Positions 1 through 6,847 are shown, counted from the first letter of the stretch. The stretch is DNA of 12,860 nucleotides from Flavobacteriaceae bacterium (GCA_018672145.1 JABHGH010000068.1:1-12860), one strand, 5' to 3'. A program made the numbers and translations. Notes: generated by a model from the sequence alone, not told the origin.

Positions 1-120
1 CCAAAAACGGTTGACACAACCAAAATTAAGGCAAGTTATGACAATGGCCTGCTTCATATCTCAATTCCAAAACGCAAGGAAGCGATCCCTGAACCGAAGA
101 AGTATGTTGAAATCAAGTAA
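1..120 (+). CDS. Hsp20/alpha-crystallin small heat shock protein, C-terminal fragment
   Basis: The window opens inside this gene; the last 39 codons are readable in frame 1 and end at TAA (118-120). They show the end of an alpha-crystallin domain: a Tyr-Asp-Asn-Gly-Leu-Leu stretch followed by His-Ile-Ser-Ile-Pro-Lys matches the 'nGvL.i.iPK' signature of the last core beta strands. A short charged, proline-containing tail ends in Val-Glu-Ile-Lys, resembling the I-x-I/V anchor that docks on a neighbouring subunit. Members are ATP-independent cytoplasmic holdase chaperones that bind unfolding proteins as oligomers. The start, promoter and most of the domain lie outside the window, so intactness cannot be judged. 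A strong terminator follows directly, so this is the last gene of its transcript. Confidence 0.85.
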   Translation, partial: PKTVDTTKIKASYDNGLLHISIPKRKEAIPEPKKYVEIK

Positions 121-124
121 CCAT

Positions 125-153
125 AAAAACCAGCCTAACGGCTGGTTTTTTTT
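125..153. terminator. Rho-independent terminator, probably bidirectional
   Basis: A perfect GC-rich stem CCAGCC (130-135) / GGCTGG (140-145) with a TAAC loop is followed by eight T (146-153) and preceded by five A (125-129). It begins 5 bp after the Hsp20 stop codon, so it ends that transcript. The A-tract on the left gives the opposite strand a U-tract as well, so it could also stop transcripts arriving from the minus-strand bactofilin gene, whose stop is at 199. This is the clearest intrinsic terminator in the window. Confidence 0.9.
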
Positions 154-198
154 ATGATATACTTTTTTCTTTTTTGAGTAAACATTATCGTAAAAGCA

Positions 199-627
199 CT
201 ACCGAAGTGTGGTTAATAACACATCTTTGGAAAGCCCAACTTCAGTGGTCACTTCATTTAAATGATTTCTTACTTTCTCCAAGACTGCTTTTTTAGGGAC
301 TTGAACAATGTAGTCTGAGTTTGTTTCTGACAAACTTGTAAACGTAGAAGCATATACCTTTCCATTTAAAGTTGACCCTTCATGCATTGTGATTCTACCA
401 GTGAAAAACACATTCCCATTGAGCTGTCCAAACAAGATCATTTCCTCACAGATAACATCTCCTTTTACAATTGAAGCTTTATCTATGATAACTTTTTTCT
501 TGGTTAAAATGGTGCCGTTAAAATTACACTCTAGTCGTATGGATTTTATGGATTTGAGATAACCTTCCACAATACTGTCTACAGGAACTAAGATAAGCGC
601 GTCGTTGTTTTTGACGTTTTCTTTCAT
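199..627 (-). CDS. bactofilin-like (DUF583) polymer-forming cytoskeletal protein
   Basis: This 142-aa protein has the spaced-glycine pattern of the bactofilin beta-helix: VEG (20-22), FNG (36-38), VKG (54-56), LNG (69-71) and LNG (87-89). Each is followed by a hydrophobic strand, with a period of about 15-18 residues. A 50-residue charged tail follows and is probably not part of the helix. Bactofilins polymerise without nucleotide into cytoplasmic or membrane-associated filaments that position cell-wall enzymes or other partners. There is no transmembrane segment or signal peptide. Many bactofilin genes sit next to an M23 peptidase gene; here the upstream neighbour is uvrB on the same strand, 108 bp away, so the partner is unknown. 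The start is the ATG at 627; a small inverted repeat lies just before it. Family assignment rests on the repeat pattern, not a diagnostic motif. Confidence 0.72.
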   Translation of the reverse strand: MKENVKNNDALILVPVDSIVEGYLKSIKSIRLECNFNGTILTKKKVIIDKASIVKGDVICEEMILFGQLNGNVFFTGRITMHEGSTLNGKVYASTFTSLSETNSDYIVQVPKKAVLEKVRNHLNEVTTEVGLSKDVLLTTLR

Positions 628-636
628 GACATTAAG

Positions 637-655
637 ATTTGGTTATTTTCCAAAT
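637..655. repeat. Short inverted repeat upstream of the bactofilin-like gene
   Basis: ATTTGG (637-642) and CCAAAT (650-655) are perfect 6-bp arms around a 7-base AT-rich loop. The repeat ends 9 bases before the ATG at 627 on the minus strand. It could be a weak leader hairpin or an operator. I see no exact TAnnTTTG promoter in the 628-735 gap, so this gene may rely on readthrough from uvrB. In AT-rich DNA such a repeat can occur by chance. Confidence 0.3.
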
Positions 656-735
656 TTCAAAAAAAACAAGTTCAAAATCAATTATTGGAGATTCCGTTCA
701 TGAATAAAAAACGAATTCACAAAGAGCTTTAGTGC

Positions 736-2718
736 TTAGTTTCCCTTTTTTACTTGGAGCTTTTTGAGAAAATCTCGGAGTCGAGCAGCTTCTATGAAAT
801 CAAGTTCTTTCGCCGCTTTTTCCATCGCTTTACGGGTTTTTCGAATATTTAGTTGAAGTTCATCCGTCGTCATATATGCAATATCTGGTTCTGCGGCTAT
901 ACTTACCTCTTCTCTGGCTTGTTCGCCATGTGAAAATATGCTATCCACTTTCTTATTTAACGCCTTTGGAGAGATTCCGTTTTTTTCATTGTATGCGAGC
1001 TGTTTTTCTCTGCGGTAAGCCGTTTCATCGATTGTCTTTTTCATGCTTTTGGTCACCTTGTCAGCATACATGATAGCTTTTCCGTTAAGATTTCGAGCAG
1101 CACGCCCAACAGTTTGTGTTAATGAACGAGCAGATCGCAAAAACCCTTCTTTATCCGCATCTATAATTGCTACAAGCGATACCTCAGGAAGATCAAGTCC
1201 TTCTCGTAATAGGTTAACCCCTACCAATACATCGAAAAGCCCACGACGGAGTTCTTGCATGATCTCCACTCGCTCTAAGGTGTCAATGTCACTATGTATA
1301 TAGCGGCATCGAATCGAAATACGAGATAAGTATTTGGTCAGCTCTTCAGCCATTCGCTTGGTCAGCGTCGTGACTAGCACACGCTCATCCGCTTCTGCAC
1401 GCAATTGGATTTCTTCTACCAAATCGTCGATTTGGTTTACACTTGGACGAACCTCAATGACAGGGTCTAATAACCCTGTTGGTCTTATGATTTGTTCGAC
1501 ATAGACGCCCTCTGTTTTTTCTAGCTCATAGTCAGATGGCGTTGCACTCACATAGAGAACCTGGTTTTGTAATGCTTCAAATTCCTCGTACTTTAATGGT
1601 CTGTTGTCCATGGCAGCAGGTAGCCGAAAACCATATTCGACAAGGTTTTCTTTTCGACTTCTGTCACCACCATACATGGCGTGTACTTGTGATAGGGTAA
1701 CGTGACTCTCATCCACGACCATTAAAAAGTCATCAGGAAAGAAGTCGAGCAAACAAAAGGGACGCGTGCCTGGTGCTCTTCCGTCTATGTAACGCGAGTA
1801 GTTTTCGATTCCAGAGCAATAGCCTAATTCCCGAATCATTTCAAGATCAAAATTTGTTCTTTCCTCTAAACGTGTGGCTTCCAAATGCTTCCCGATCTCT
1901 TTAAAATAACTTACCTGTGCAACCATATCCTCTTGAATTTGATGAATGGCATTTTGCAATACGTCAGGAGAAGTCACAAACATATTGGCAGGATAAAGCG
2001 TTAGCTTATCAAACTTTTCTTTGATTTCATTAGACACAGGGTCAAAGACTTCAATGGCTTCGATTTCATCACCAAAAAAATGAATTTTGAAAGCATGGTC
2101 AGCGTAACTTGGAAAAATATCGACAATGTCTCCTTTTACACGGAACATACCATGCAGAAATTCAGCTGTGGTTCTCGCATATAAACTCTGAACTAGTTGA
2201 TGTAAAAAAGCAGTTCTGGCAATGATCTGCCCTTCTTCTACATTGATGACATTTTTTCGAAACTCAACAGGGTTGCCAATCCCATACAGACAAGAGACAG
2301 ATGCTACCACTAACACATCTCTGCGACCCGACAATAGGGAGGACGTAGTGCTGAGTCGTAGTTTTTCGATTTCCTCATTGATCGACAGATCTTTTTCGAT
2401 ATAAGTTCCTGTTGTAGGAATGTAGGCTTCGGGCTGATAGTAGTCGTAATAGGAAACAAAATACTCCACCGCATTATCTGGAAAAAACTGTTTAAATTCC
2501 GCATATAACTGTGCGGCTAAGGTTTTGTTATGAGCAAGGACCAAGGTTGGTCGTTGCACTTGTTCCACGACATTGGCTACGGTAAAGGTCTTTCCAGACC
2601 CTGTAACGCCGAGGAGCGTTTGAAATTTCTCACTTTTTTTCACCCCTTCAACCAATTGTTGAATTGCCTTGGGTTGATCACCAGTTGGCACAAAATCAGA
2701 AACAACACGAAACTTCAT
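736..2718 (-). CDS. uvrB: excinuclease ABC subunit B (UvrB)
   Basis: UvrB is the helicase-like damage-verification subunit of bacterial nucleotide excision repair; it is loaded by UvrA and then recruits UvrC for the dual incision. The 660-aa product is of normal family length. Visible landmarks are: Walker A GVTGSGKT (37-44); the aromatic beta-hairpin YYDYYQPEAYIP (90-101) that inserts between DNA strands; the DESH Walker B box (336-339); the Ser-Ala-Thr motif (391-393); motif VI QTVGRAARN (535-543); and a C-terminal UVR domain (about 617-655) for UvrC contact. The start at 2718 matches the conserved N-terminus (MKF..., then PTGDQPKAI at 11-19). It has a consensus promoter ending 7 bases before the ATG with an inverted repeat in the spacer, suggesting regulated expression. 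It faces away from the kinase-like gene at 2844. Confidence 0.98.
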   Translation of the reverse strand: MKFRVVSDFVPTGDQPKAIQQLVEGVKKSEKFQTLLGVTGSGKTFTVANVVEQVQRPTLVLAHNKTLAAQLYAEFKQFFPDNAVEYFVSYYDYYQPEAYIPTTGTYIEKDLSINEEIEKLRLSTTSSLLSGRRDVLVVASVSCLYGIGNPVEFRKNVINVEEGQIIARTAFLHQLVQSLYARTTAEFLHGMFRVKGDIVDIFPSYADHAFKIHFFGDEIEAIEVFDPVSNEIKEKFDKLTLYPANMFVTSPDVLQNAIHQIQEDMVAQVSYFKEIGKHLEATRLEERTNFDLEMIRELGYCSGIENYSRYIDGRAPGTRPFCLLDFFPDDFLMVVDESHVTLSQVHAMYGGDRSRKENLVEYGFRLPAAMDNRPLKYEEFEALQNQVLYVSATPSDYELEKTEGVYVEQIIRPTGLLDPVIEVRPSVNQIDDLVEEIQLRAEADERVLVTTLTKRMAEELTKYLSRISIRCRYIHSDIDTLERVEIMQELRRGLFDVLVGVNLLREGLDLPEVSLVAIIDADKEGFLRSARSLTQTVGRAARNLNGKAIMYADKVTKSMKKTIDETAYRREKQLAYNEKNGISPKALNKKVDSIFSHGEQAREEVSIAAEPDIAYMTTDELQLNIRKTRKAMEKAAKELDFIEAARLRDFLKKLQVKKGN

Positions 2719-2725
2719 AGCGTCA

Positions 2726-2758
2726 CAAAAATACCATAAAAAGTCTCAAGACTTACAA
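2726..2758 (-). promoter_or_regulatory. uvrB promoter, Bacteroidota type
   Basis: On the minus strand the -7 element is TATTTTTG (2733 to 2726), an exact TAnnTTTG, with a TTG -33 element at 2758-2756, 22 bases upstream. Only 7 bases separate the -7 element from the uvrB ATG, so the expected transcription start lies within a few bases of the start codon. The spacer is largely filled by a perfect 14-bp inverted repeat (2741-2754). Confidence 0.65.
2741..2754. promoter_or_regulatory. Candidate operator in the uvrB promoter spacer
   Basis: AAGTCT (2741-2746), CA, AGACTT (2749-2754) is a perfect inverted repeat with a 2-base centre. It lies wholly between the -33 and -7 elements of the uvrB promoter, where a bound dimeric repressor would block RNA polymerase. 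Seen directly: the symmetry and position. Inferred: operator function. No regulator gene is nearby. Confidence 0.5.
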
Positions 2759-2773
2759 CGAGTAAATCAATTC

Positions 2774-2786
2774 ACGATAATATCGT
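2774..2786. promoter_or_regulatory. Second inverted repeat in the uvrB / 2844 divergent region
   Basis: ACGATA (2774-2779), A, TATCGT (2781-2786) is a perfect 6-1-6 inverted repeat. Its centre is about 32 bp from the centre of the 2741-2754 repeat, close to three helical turns, so the two would lie on nearly the same DNA face. The arm sequences differ, so they would not be bound identically by one protein. It is roughly 55-65 bp upstream of both predicted transcription starts, a position compatible with an activator or shared operator. Confidence 0.35.
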
Positions 2787-2831
2787 ATAAAATCAAAAAT
2801 TGGTTTTTTTAGGAAATGGCACAAAAGCCCT

Positions 2832-2839
2832 TACTTTTG
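2832..2839 (+). promoter_or_regulatory. Promoter -7 element for the kinase-like gene at 2844
   Basis: TACTTTTG is an exact TAnnTTTG and ends 4 bases before the ATG at 2844. The transcript should therefore start at or next to the A of the start codon. No clear TTG lies at the usual distance; the T-rich run 2804-2810 is where a -33 element would be, and the nearest TTG (2800-2802) is 29 bases away. The -7 match is convincing, the -33 is weak. Confidence 0.5.
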
Positions 2840-2843
2840 CCTT

Positions 2844-3911
2844 ATGGCAGCTGAAGACAAATTGATTACGAAAAAGAAACCGAGTTATCGCATTAGCCCC
2901 TTTTTACGTGATTATTTAACACATTACAATCGTACTGTCTCGTTACCTATTTTTTATGATGACTTGTTGCGGTTTTCAGGTTCAGTGGCTGTTTTAGACG
3001 TGAATGACAAGGACACATTGTGGGTTCGCGTTTTTTTTAATGACAACGAACGCTCTGAAATTGAAGACAACCTAAAACGGATTTATACCCTCTTGCTATC
3101 GGATGGTAGCACAGACGTATTGCGGTTTTTAAATGTTGACGCTGTTGATTATTGCACCTTTGGGAATTCAAAACCATTTCGGATCAAAATCCGAAATATT
3201 TTGAATGATAATTTCACCTATTTCTACATCAAAAAGGCAGATGCTTCACGGGCATATGGTCTCGAACTCGAACACATGCTGTCGCCGTATAATCTCAATT
3301 TTTTAGTTTGTGAAAACACTTTGGTGGAGGAGCATATTGCGGGTATTCCTGGAGATGAATTTATTGCTGAATACCTACCAAAGTGTAGCCAAAGCGAAAA
3401 GAGTCAAATTGCCAAGCAGTTTGTCAAATTCAATGAGCGTTGTTTGATTCGTTTGTTGGGTGATATGCGGGCCTACAATTATGTGATTGTGCCTACGCAT
3501 GACTTTGATCAAGTGGTTTATAAAATTCGCGCAATTGACTTTGATCAACAGTCTTATGAAGCAAGACTAAAAGTCTATCGTCCGCAGTTTTTTAAGGAAA
3601 ACTTCCCGATGGTTGAATTGGTAAAAAACCATTTGGATAAAAATGCCGTCAACCAATACAAAATTGAAGAACGTGCAATTATTGCCAAGCGAATTTTGAG
3701 TTCCGAAAGTCGCCTCACCCAGTTGTTGAAATGCATGCTCAAAGATGAGTTGTCGACTACTGAGAATATCCAACAGTTAAAATCAGAAATCTACGATTAT
3801 ATCCCTGATAAAAACTTCAAAAACAGTTATAATATGGGTGGAATCGTGCGTGCTGCTTTTGAGTTTGTCAAAAGAAATTATGAAAATCACGAGATGTTGA
3901 GAGAGCGGTAA
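2844..3911 (+). CDS. uncharacterised 355-aa protein, candidate atypical kinase-like (APH/HipA-like) fold
   Basis: I do not recognise a named family. The order of motifs nonetheless resembles the protein-kinase/aminoglycoside-phosphotransferase fold. These are: a strand with IKK (129-131), possible ATP-anchoring lysine; Glu at 141 or 143 in a following helix; a hinge-like VEEHIAGIPGDEF (161-173), similar to the 'v.E.i.G.pl.e' strand of APH and ABC1 kinases; GDMRAYN (206-212) with the catalytic-loop spacing D-x4-N (D207, N212); and AIDFDQ (230-235), similar to the IDF metal-binding motif (D232). The first 115 residues and the C-terminal 115 residues are unassigned. No signal peptide or membrane segment is visible, so it is probably cytoplasmic. 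The start is fixed by the lack of another ATG before codon 145 and by the promoter. It is monocistronic, divergent from uvrB, and its stop is 2 bp from that of the next, convergent gene. The fold is inference; substrate unknown. Confidence 0.8.
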   Translation: MAAEDKLITKKKPSYRISPFLRDYLTHYNRTVSLPIFYDDLLRFSGSVAVLDVNDKDTLWVRVFFNDNERSEIEDNLKRIYTLLLSDGSTDVLRFLNVDAVDYCTFGNSKPFRIKIRNILNDNFTYFYIKKADASRAYGLELEHMLSPYNLNFLVCENTLVEEHIAGIPGDEFIAEYLPKCSQSEKSQIAKQFVKFNERCLIRLLGDMRAYNYVIVPTHDFDQVVYKIRAIDFDQQSYEARLKVYRPQFFKENFPMVELVKNHLDKNAVNQYKIEERAIIAKRILSSESRLTQLLKCMLKDELSTTENIQQLKSEIYDYIPDKNFKNSYNMGGIVRAAFEFVKRNYENHEMLRER

Positions 3912-3913
3912 TG

Positions 3914-4396
3914 CTAGTAAAAAGCATCATCGTCCCAATCGTCTTCTTCTTCACCATCTTCCTCTTCACTTCCGCTACTGCCTTTAAATTGCTTTGGTGG
4001 CGCTTCTGCGGGTAACACACCGTGACTAAATACTAGGTTTGGATAGCTCAGCCCCGAAACGACCTCTGCTTCTTCGACACAGGTCACAAAAAAAGTCCAC
4101 ATTTCTAAAAAATCATAGATATAAAGTGCGGTTTGTTGTTCTTCATTAATGACATCTGAGAGTTTGGTTTCTTCCATTAGTCGATTTGGCTCGTCAAACA
4201 TATCTGTTTGAGAAATAGCTTCGCCTTGATTCCAATCATCATCTGTTAAGTAAAAAGTGGCCATTTCATGCCCGCTGAGCCCAAAAGACTGAATAATCGT
4301 GTTGTGAAAGTCTTCAAAAGTAGATTGATTTTCGAGTTCGATATCTCTAAAAATATCTTCTTCTGCGTCTAAAACAACTCTAAACCTATAGATCAT
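3914..4396 (-). CDS. plasmid pRiA4b ORF-3-like family protein
   Basis: This 160-aa protein begins with IYRFRVVLD, then a run around IFRDIELENQSTFEDFHNTI (15-34) and FGLSGHEMATFYL (38-50). This is the pattern of the PRiA4_ORF3 (IS1096 TnpR-like) domain: a strand, an 'iwR.iev.....f.dlh..iq..fgw...H...f' block, and a later 'l.Y.yDFgD.W'-like segment, here ALYIYDFLEMWTFFV (90-104). The molecular function of the family is not established. Despite its name it is common on chromosomes and is not evidence for a mobile element. The C-terminus (143-158) is almost entirely Asp/Glu and probably disordered. Its ATG overlaps the stop of ctaA by 4 bp (ATGA), so it is likely translated with it as the last gene of the dapD-to-here run. 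No terminator follows; its stop is 2 bp from that of the convergent gene at 2844-3911. Confidence 0.78.
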   Translation of the reverse strand: MIYRFRVVLDAEEDIFRDIELENQSTFEDFHNTIIQSFGLSGHEMATFYLTDDDWNQGEAISQTDMFDEPNRLMEETKLSDVINEEQQTALYIYDFLEMWTFFVTCVEEAEVVSGLSYPNLVFSHGVLPAEAPPKQFKGSSGSEEEDGEEEDDWDDDAFY

Positions 4397-5412
4397 TGTG
4401 TTTTTATTTTAATTCGTAATAACCAATACAATTGCACACTGAATAACAAGGCTGCAATGATCAAATGCAAAGGTTGGGTTCCCCAGGGAAAATTAACATA
4501 ATACATGGCAATTCCCAGTGCGATTTCTGAAAAAATGCATGCAATAATAATGTGTATATATTTTTTTGCCAATCTCTCTTTTTGAACACGCAAATAAATC
4601 CAAAAATTAACAATCACTACAACTAGGGAAAGTGAGCGATGGATATAAAACGACTTTTCCGGGTTTTGCAACCATTGCGATGGCAAATTATACCCAAAGG
4701 TTTCAATTTGAAGGTCAATATACTGTCGTACATCAATCCCTAAAGCAAACTGAATAAGTGTGAGAACAAATGAGAAAAGGATAAGTCTAAAAAGAACTTT
4801 TGATGGGTTCTTTTGCAAGCCACTGGCATGACTTTTTACGCGAATAAGCAGTAATAAACCTACAATGATTAAAGCCATAATCATGTGGAGAGAAATTTTA
4901 CTTGGCAACAGATTTGAATCAACAACCGTTTTTCCCAGCCATGCCTGCACACCCATTCCTAGAACAGCTAAAAACGCAAGGATGGGGAGGATAGGGTTTC
5001 TTCGAATCCACCAAAAGCTTCTCACAAAAAGACCCAAGACAACAAGTCCAGCAATAGCACCTAGCAACCGATTAATAAACTCTACCCAAGTGTGCGTTGT
5101 GTTGAATGTCGTGTAGTCGTGTTTGGTGTATTGCTCCCAATTTTTCATGTTGATCTGTTCACCACTTTGAAAGTTTTTTGTTGCAACTTGTAGGGTGTTG
5201 TCGAGAATGATAACATTTCCTTCTTCATAAAAATTATTGGTTTTCCAGTCGAGTTGCTCTCTTTCGGTTGGTGGAATCAAGTAGCCAAAACACTTGGGCC
5301 AATCCGGACAGCCCATGCCGCTTCCTGTCATACGAACGACTGATCCGGCAAAGATGACGAGATAGACAGATATTAATGCCCATTTTGACCAATTGAGTAA
5401 AGAGTTATGCAT
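4393..5412 (-). CDS. ctaA: heme A synthase (COX15/CtaA family)
   Basis: Heme A synthase oxidises the C8 methyl of heme O to a formyl group, giving the heme A needed by aa3-type cytochrome oxidase. From the ATG at 5412 it is 339 aa with about eight hydrophobic segments. It shows the family's first-helix end and loop, GSVVRMTGSGMGCPDWPKC (23-41), including the cysteine pair C35/C41. Histidines in membrane segments lie at about 176 (SLHM), 258 (YIHRS) and 316 (PLHLI). The first-half motif reads EFINR (111-115), where most family members have ExxHR; see findings. A longer reading frame begins at TTG 5439 (348 aa), but the ATG at 5412 better fits homologues, which start shortly before the first helix, and it overlaps the cca stop by only 8 bp. 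Its own stop overlaps the next gene by 4 bp. Confidence 0.95.
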   Translation of the reverse strand: MHNSLLNWSKWALISVYLVIFAGSVVRMTGSGMGCPDWPKCFGYLIPPTEREQLDWKTNNFYEEGNVIILDNTLQVATKNFQSGEQINMKNWEQYTKHDYTTFNTTHTWVEFINRLLGAIAGLVVLGLFVRSFWWIRRNPILPILAFLAVLGMGVQAWLGKTVVDSNLLPSKISLHMIMALIIVGLLLLIRVKSHASGLQKNPSKVLFRLILFSFVLTLIQFALGIDVRQYIDLQIETFGYNLPSQWLQNPEKSFYIHRSLSLVVVIVNFWIYLRVQKERLAKKYIHIIIACIFSEIALGIAMYYVNFPWGTQPLHLIIAALLFSVQLYWLLRIKIKTQ

Positions 5413-6847
5413 TTGTTTTTTTGTTTTTATCCAATCCAAGCTCAGCGGCTTTTTCGAGCATCATTGCATATGCCGCTTCATATTCATTTGGAATCACACC
5501 TTCCAAAATAGCCTCTTTGATGTGGTCTTTAATAAGTCCGATTTCCCGACAAGGTCCAACATCAAACGTTTTCATAATCTCTGCACCATCAACTGGTGGC
5601 TGAAAGTTTCGAATTCTGTCTTTTTCTTCAACATCAATGATTTTTTGACGAACGATTTTAAAATTGTTGTGGTAGGTATTAAATCGTCTTGGGTTTTTGG
5701 TAGTGATATCTGCCTCACACAGAAGAAGTAAGTCATCAATCAGGTCACCTGCATCAAACACCAAGCGACGAACGGCAGCATCTGTTACAATGTCTTCAGC
5801 GATCACAATTGGTCGCGAACTCATAAAAACAAGCCTCTGGACATACTTCATCTTTTCATTTAAAGGCATTTTTAAACGTTTAAAAAGCTCATACACCATC
5901 TTGGCACCAACAAACTCGTGCCCATGAAATGTCCAGCCAACTTTTTTACTAAAACGTTTTGTTGGCGCTTTGCCAATGTCATGCAACAGCGCGGCCCAAC
6001 GAAGCCATAAGTGATCTGTTGTTTTGCAAATATTATCTACGACTTCAAAAGTGTGGTAGAAGTTATCTTTGTGTTTTTGCCCTTCCACTTCTTCAATCCC
6101 TTTGAGTGCACACAATTCAGGCAGTATTCGATGTAATAAATCCAGTTCATGAAGCAATAAAAAACCAAGCGAAGGCTTAGTTGCCATCAATATTTTATGC
6201 AGTTCATCAATGATTCTTTCTTTAGACAAAATGGCGATCCGATCAGCCATACGATGAATGGCTTTATGTGTTTTGTGATCAATGGTGAAATTTAGTTGGG
6301 TAGCAAATCGAACCGCACGCATCATGCGTAGTGGATCATCAGAGAATGTTTGCTCCGGTGCTAAGGGCGTTCGCAATAGCTGTTTCTGGATGTCTTCTAC
6401 TCCATCAAACGGATCGATGAGTGTGCCAAATTCATTGGGGTTTAGCGCAATCGCTAACGCATTAATTGTAAAGTCACGACGTTTTTGATCATCCTCCAAA
6501 GTACCGCTTTCAACAATAGGGTTACGGCTGTCTTTCTGATAACTTTCTTTTCGGGCACCGACAAATTCCAATTCATTATCGCCAACGCGTACCATAGCGG
6601 TGCCGTAGGTTTTATACACGTTTACTTTTCCAGTATTTGGTAATTTTTTGGAAACGGCTTTTGCGAGTTCTATGCCGCTTCCTTCACAGACGATATCAAT
6701 GTCCTTTGACACTTTTCTCTCCATGATGAGATCGCGGACATAGCCCCCGATCACAAAGGCACGTGTACCCATATCTTGCGCAACCTCACCAATCTGAGTA
6801 AATAGTTGATGCTGCTGCGTTAGGTTAATATGTTGTTTACTAATCAA
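5405..6847 (-). CDS. cca: CCA tRNA nucleotidyltransferase with HD domain
   Basis: The enzyme adds or repairs the 3'-terminal CCA of tRNAs in the cytoplasm without a nucleic acid template. The class II nucleotidyltransferase head shows GGYVRD (34-39), metal-binding DID (49-51), RRDFTINA (123-130), DDPLRMMRAVRFA (170-182) and an ERxxxE-type segment ERIIDELHKIL (210-220). A C-terminal HD phosphohydrolase-like domain has H265, LLHDIGK (287-293) and HGHE (308-311); in some relatives this domain has phosphatase or phosphodiesterase activity. At 480 aa it fits the usual Bacteroidota length. The start is TTG at 6847, overlapping the tsaC stop as TTGA. The only early ATG (codon 26) would remove a helix just before the GG motif, so I prefer TTG and translational coupling. 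The 3' end overlaps ctaA by 8 bp. Confidence 0.95.
   Translation of the reverse strand: MISKQHINLTQQHQLFTQIGEVAQDMGTRAFVIGGYVRDLIMERKVSKDIDIVCEGSGIELAKAVSKKLPNTGKVNVYKTYGTAMVRVGDNELEFVGARKESYQKDSRNPIVESGTLEDDQKRRDFTINALAIALNPNEFGTLIDPFDGVEDIQKQLLRTPLAPEQTFSDDPLRMMRAVRFATQLNFTIDHKTHKAIHRMADRIAILSKERIIDELHKILMATKPSLGFLLLHELDLLHRILPELCALKGIEEVEGQKHKDNFYHTFEVVDNICKTTDHLWLRWAALLHDIGKAPTKRFSKKVGWTFHGHEFVGAKMVYELFKRLKMPLNEKMKYVQRLVFMSSRPIVIAEDIVTDAAVRRLVFDAGDLIDDLLLLCEADITTKNPRRFNTYHNNFKIVRQKIIDVEEKDRIRNFQPPVDGAEIMKTFDVGPCREIGLIKDHIKEAILEGVIPNEYEAAYAMMLEKAAELGLDKNKKTNA

Noticed and set aside
721..730. Possible terminator after uvrB (AAAG-AG-CTTT)
   Set aside because: The arms are only 4 bp with a 2-base loop and no T-run follows in the direction of uvrB transcription.
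628..735. Promoter for the bactofilin-like gene
   Set aside because: There are only one-mismatch resemblances to TAnnTTTG in a T-rich tract and no properly spaced TTG; too weak to list.
3914..4396. Mobile element suggested by the pRiA4b ORF-3 / IS1096 name
   Set aside because: There are no inverted repeats, transposase or target duplication nearby, and the gene overlaps ctaA in a housekeeping run.
5413..5439. ctaA start at TTG 5439 (9 residues longer)
   Set aside because: The extension is Lys-rich and lies wholly within cca; the ATG at 5412 places the first membrane helix at the normal distance from the N-terminus.
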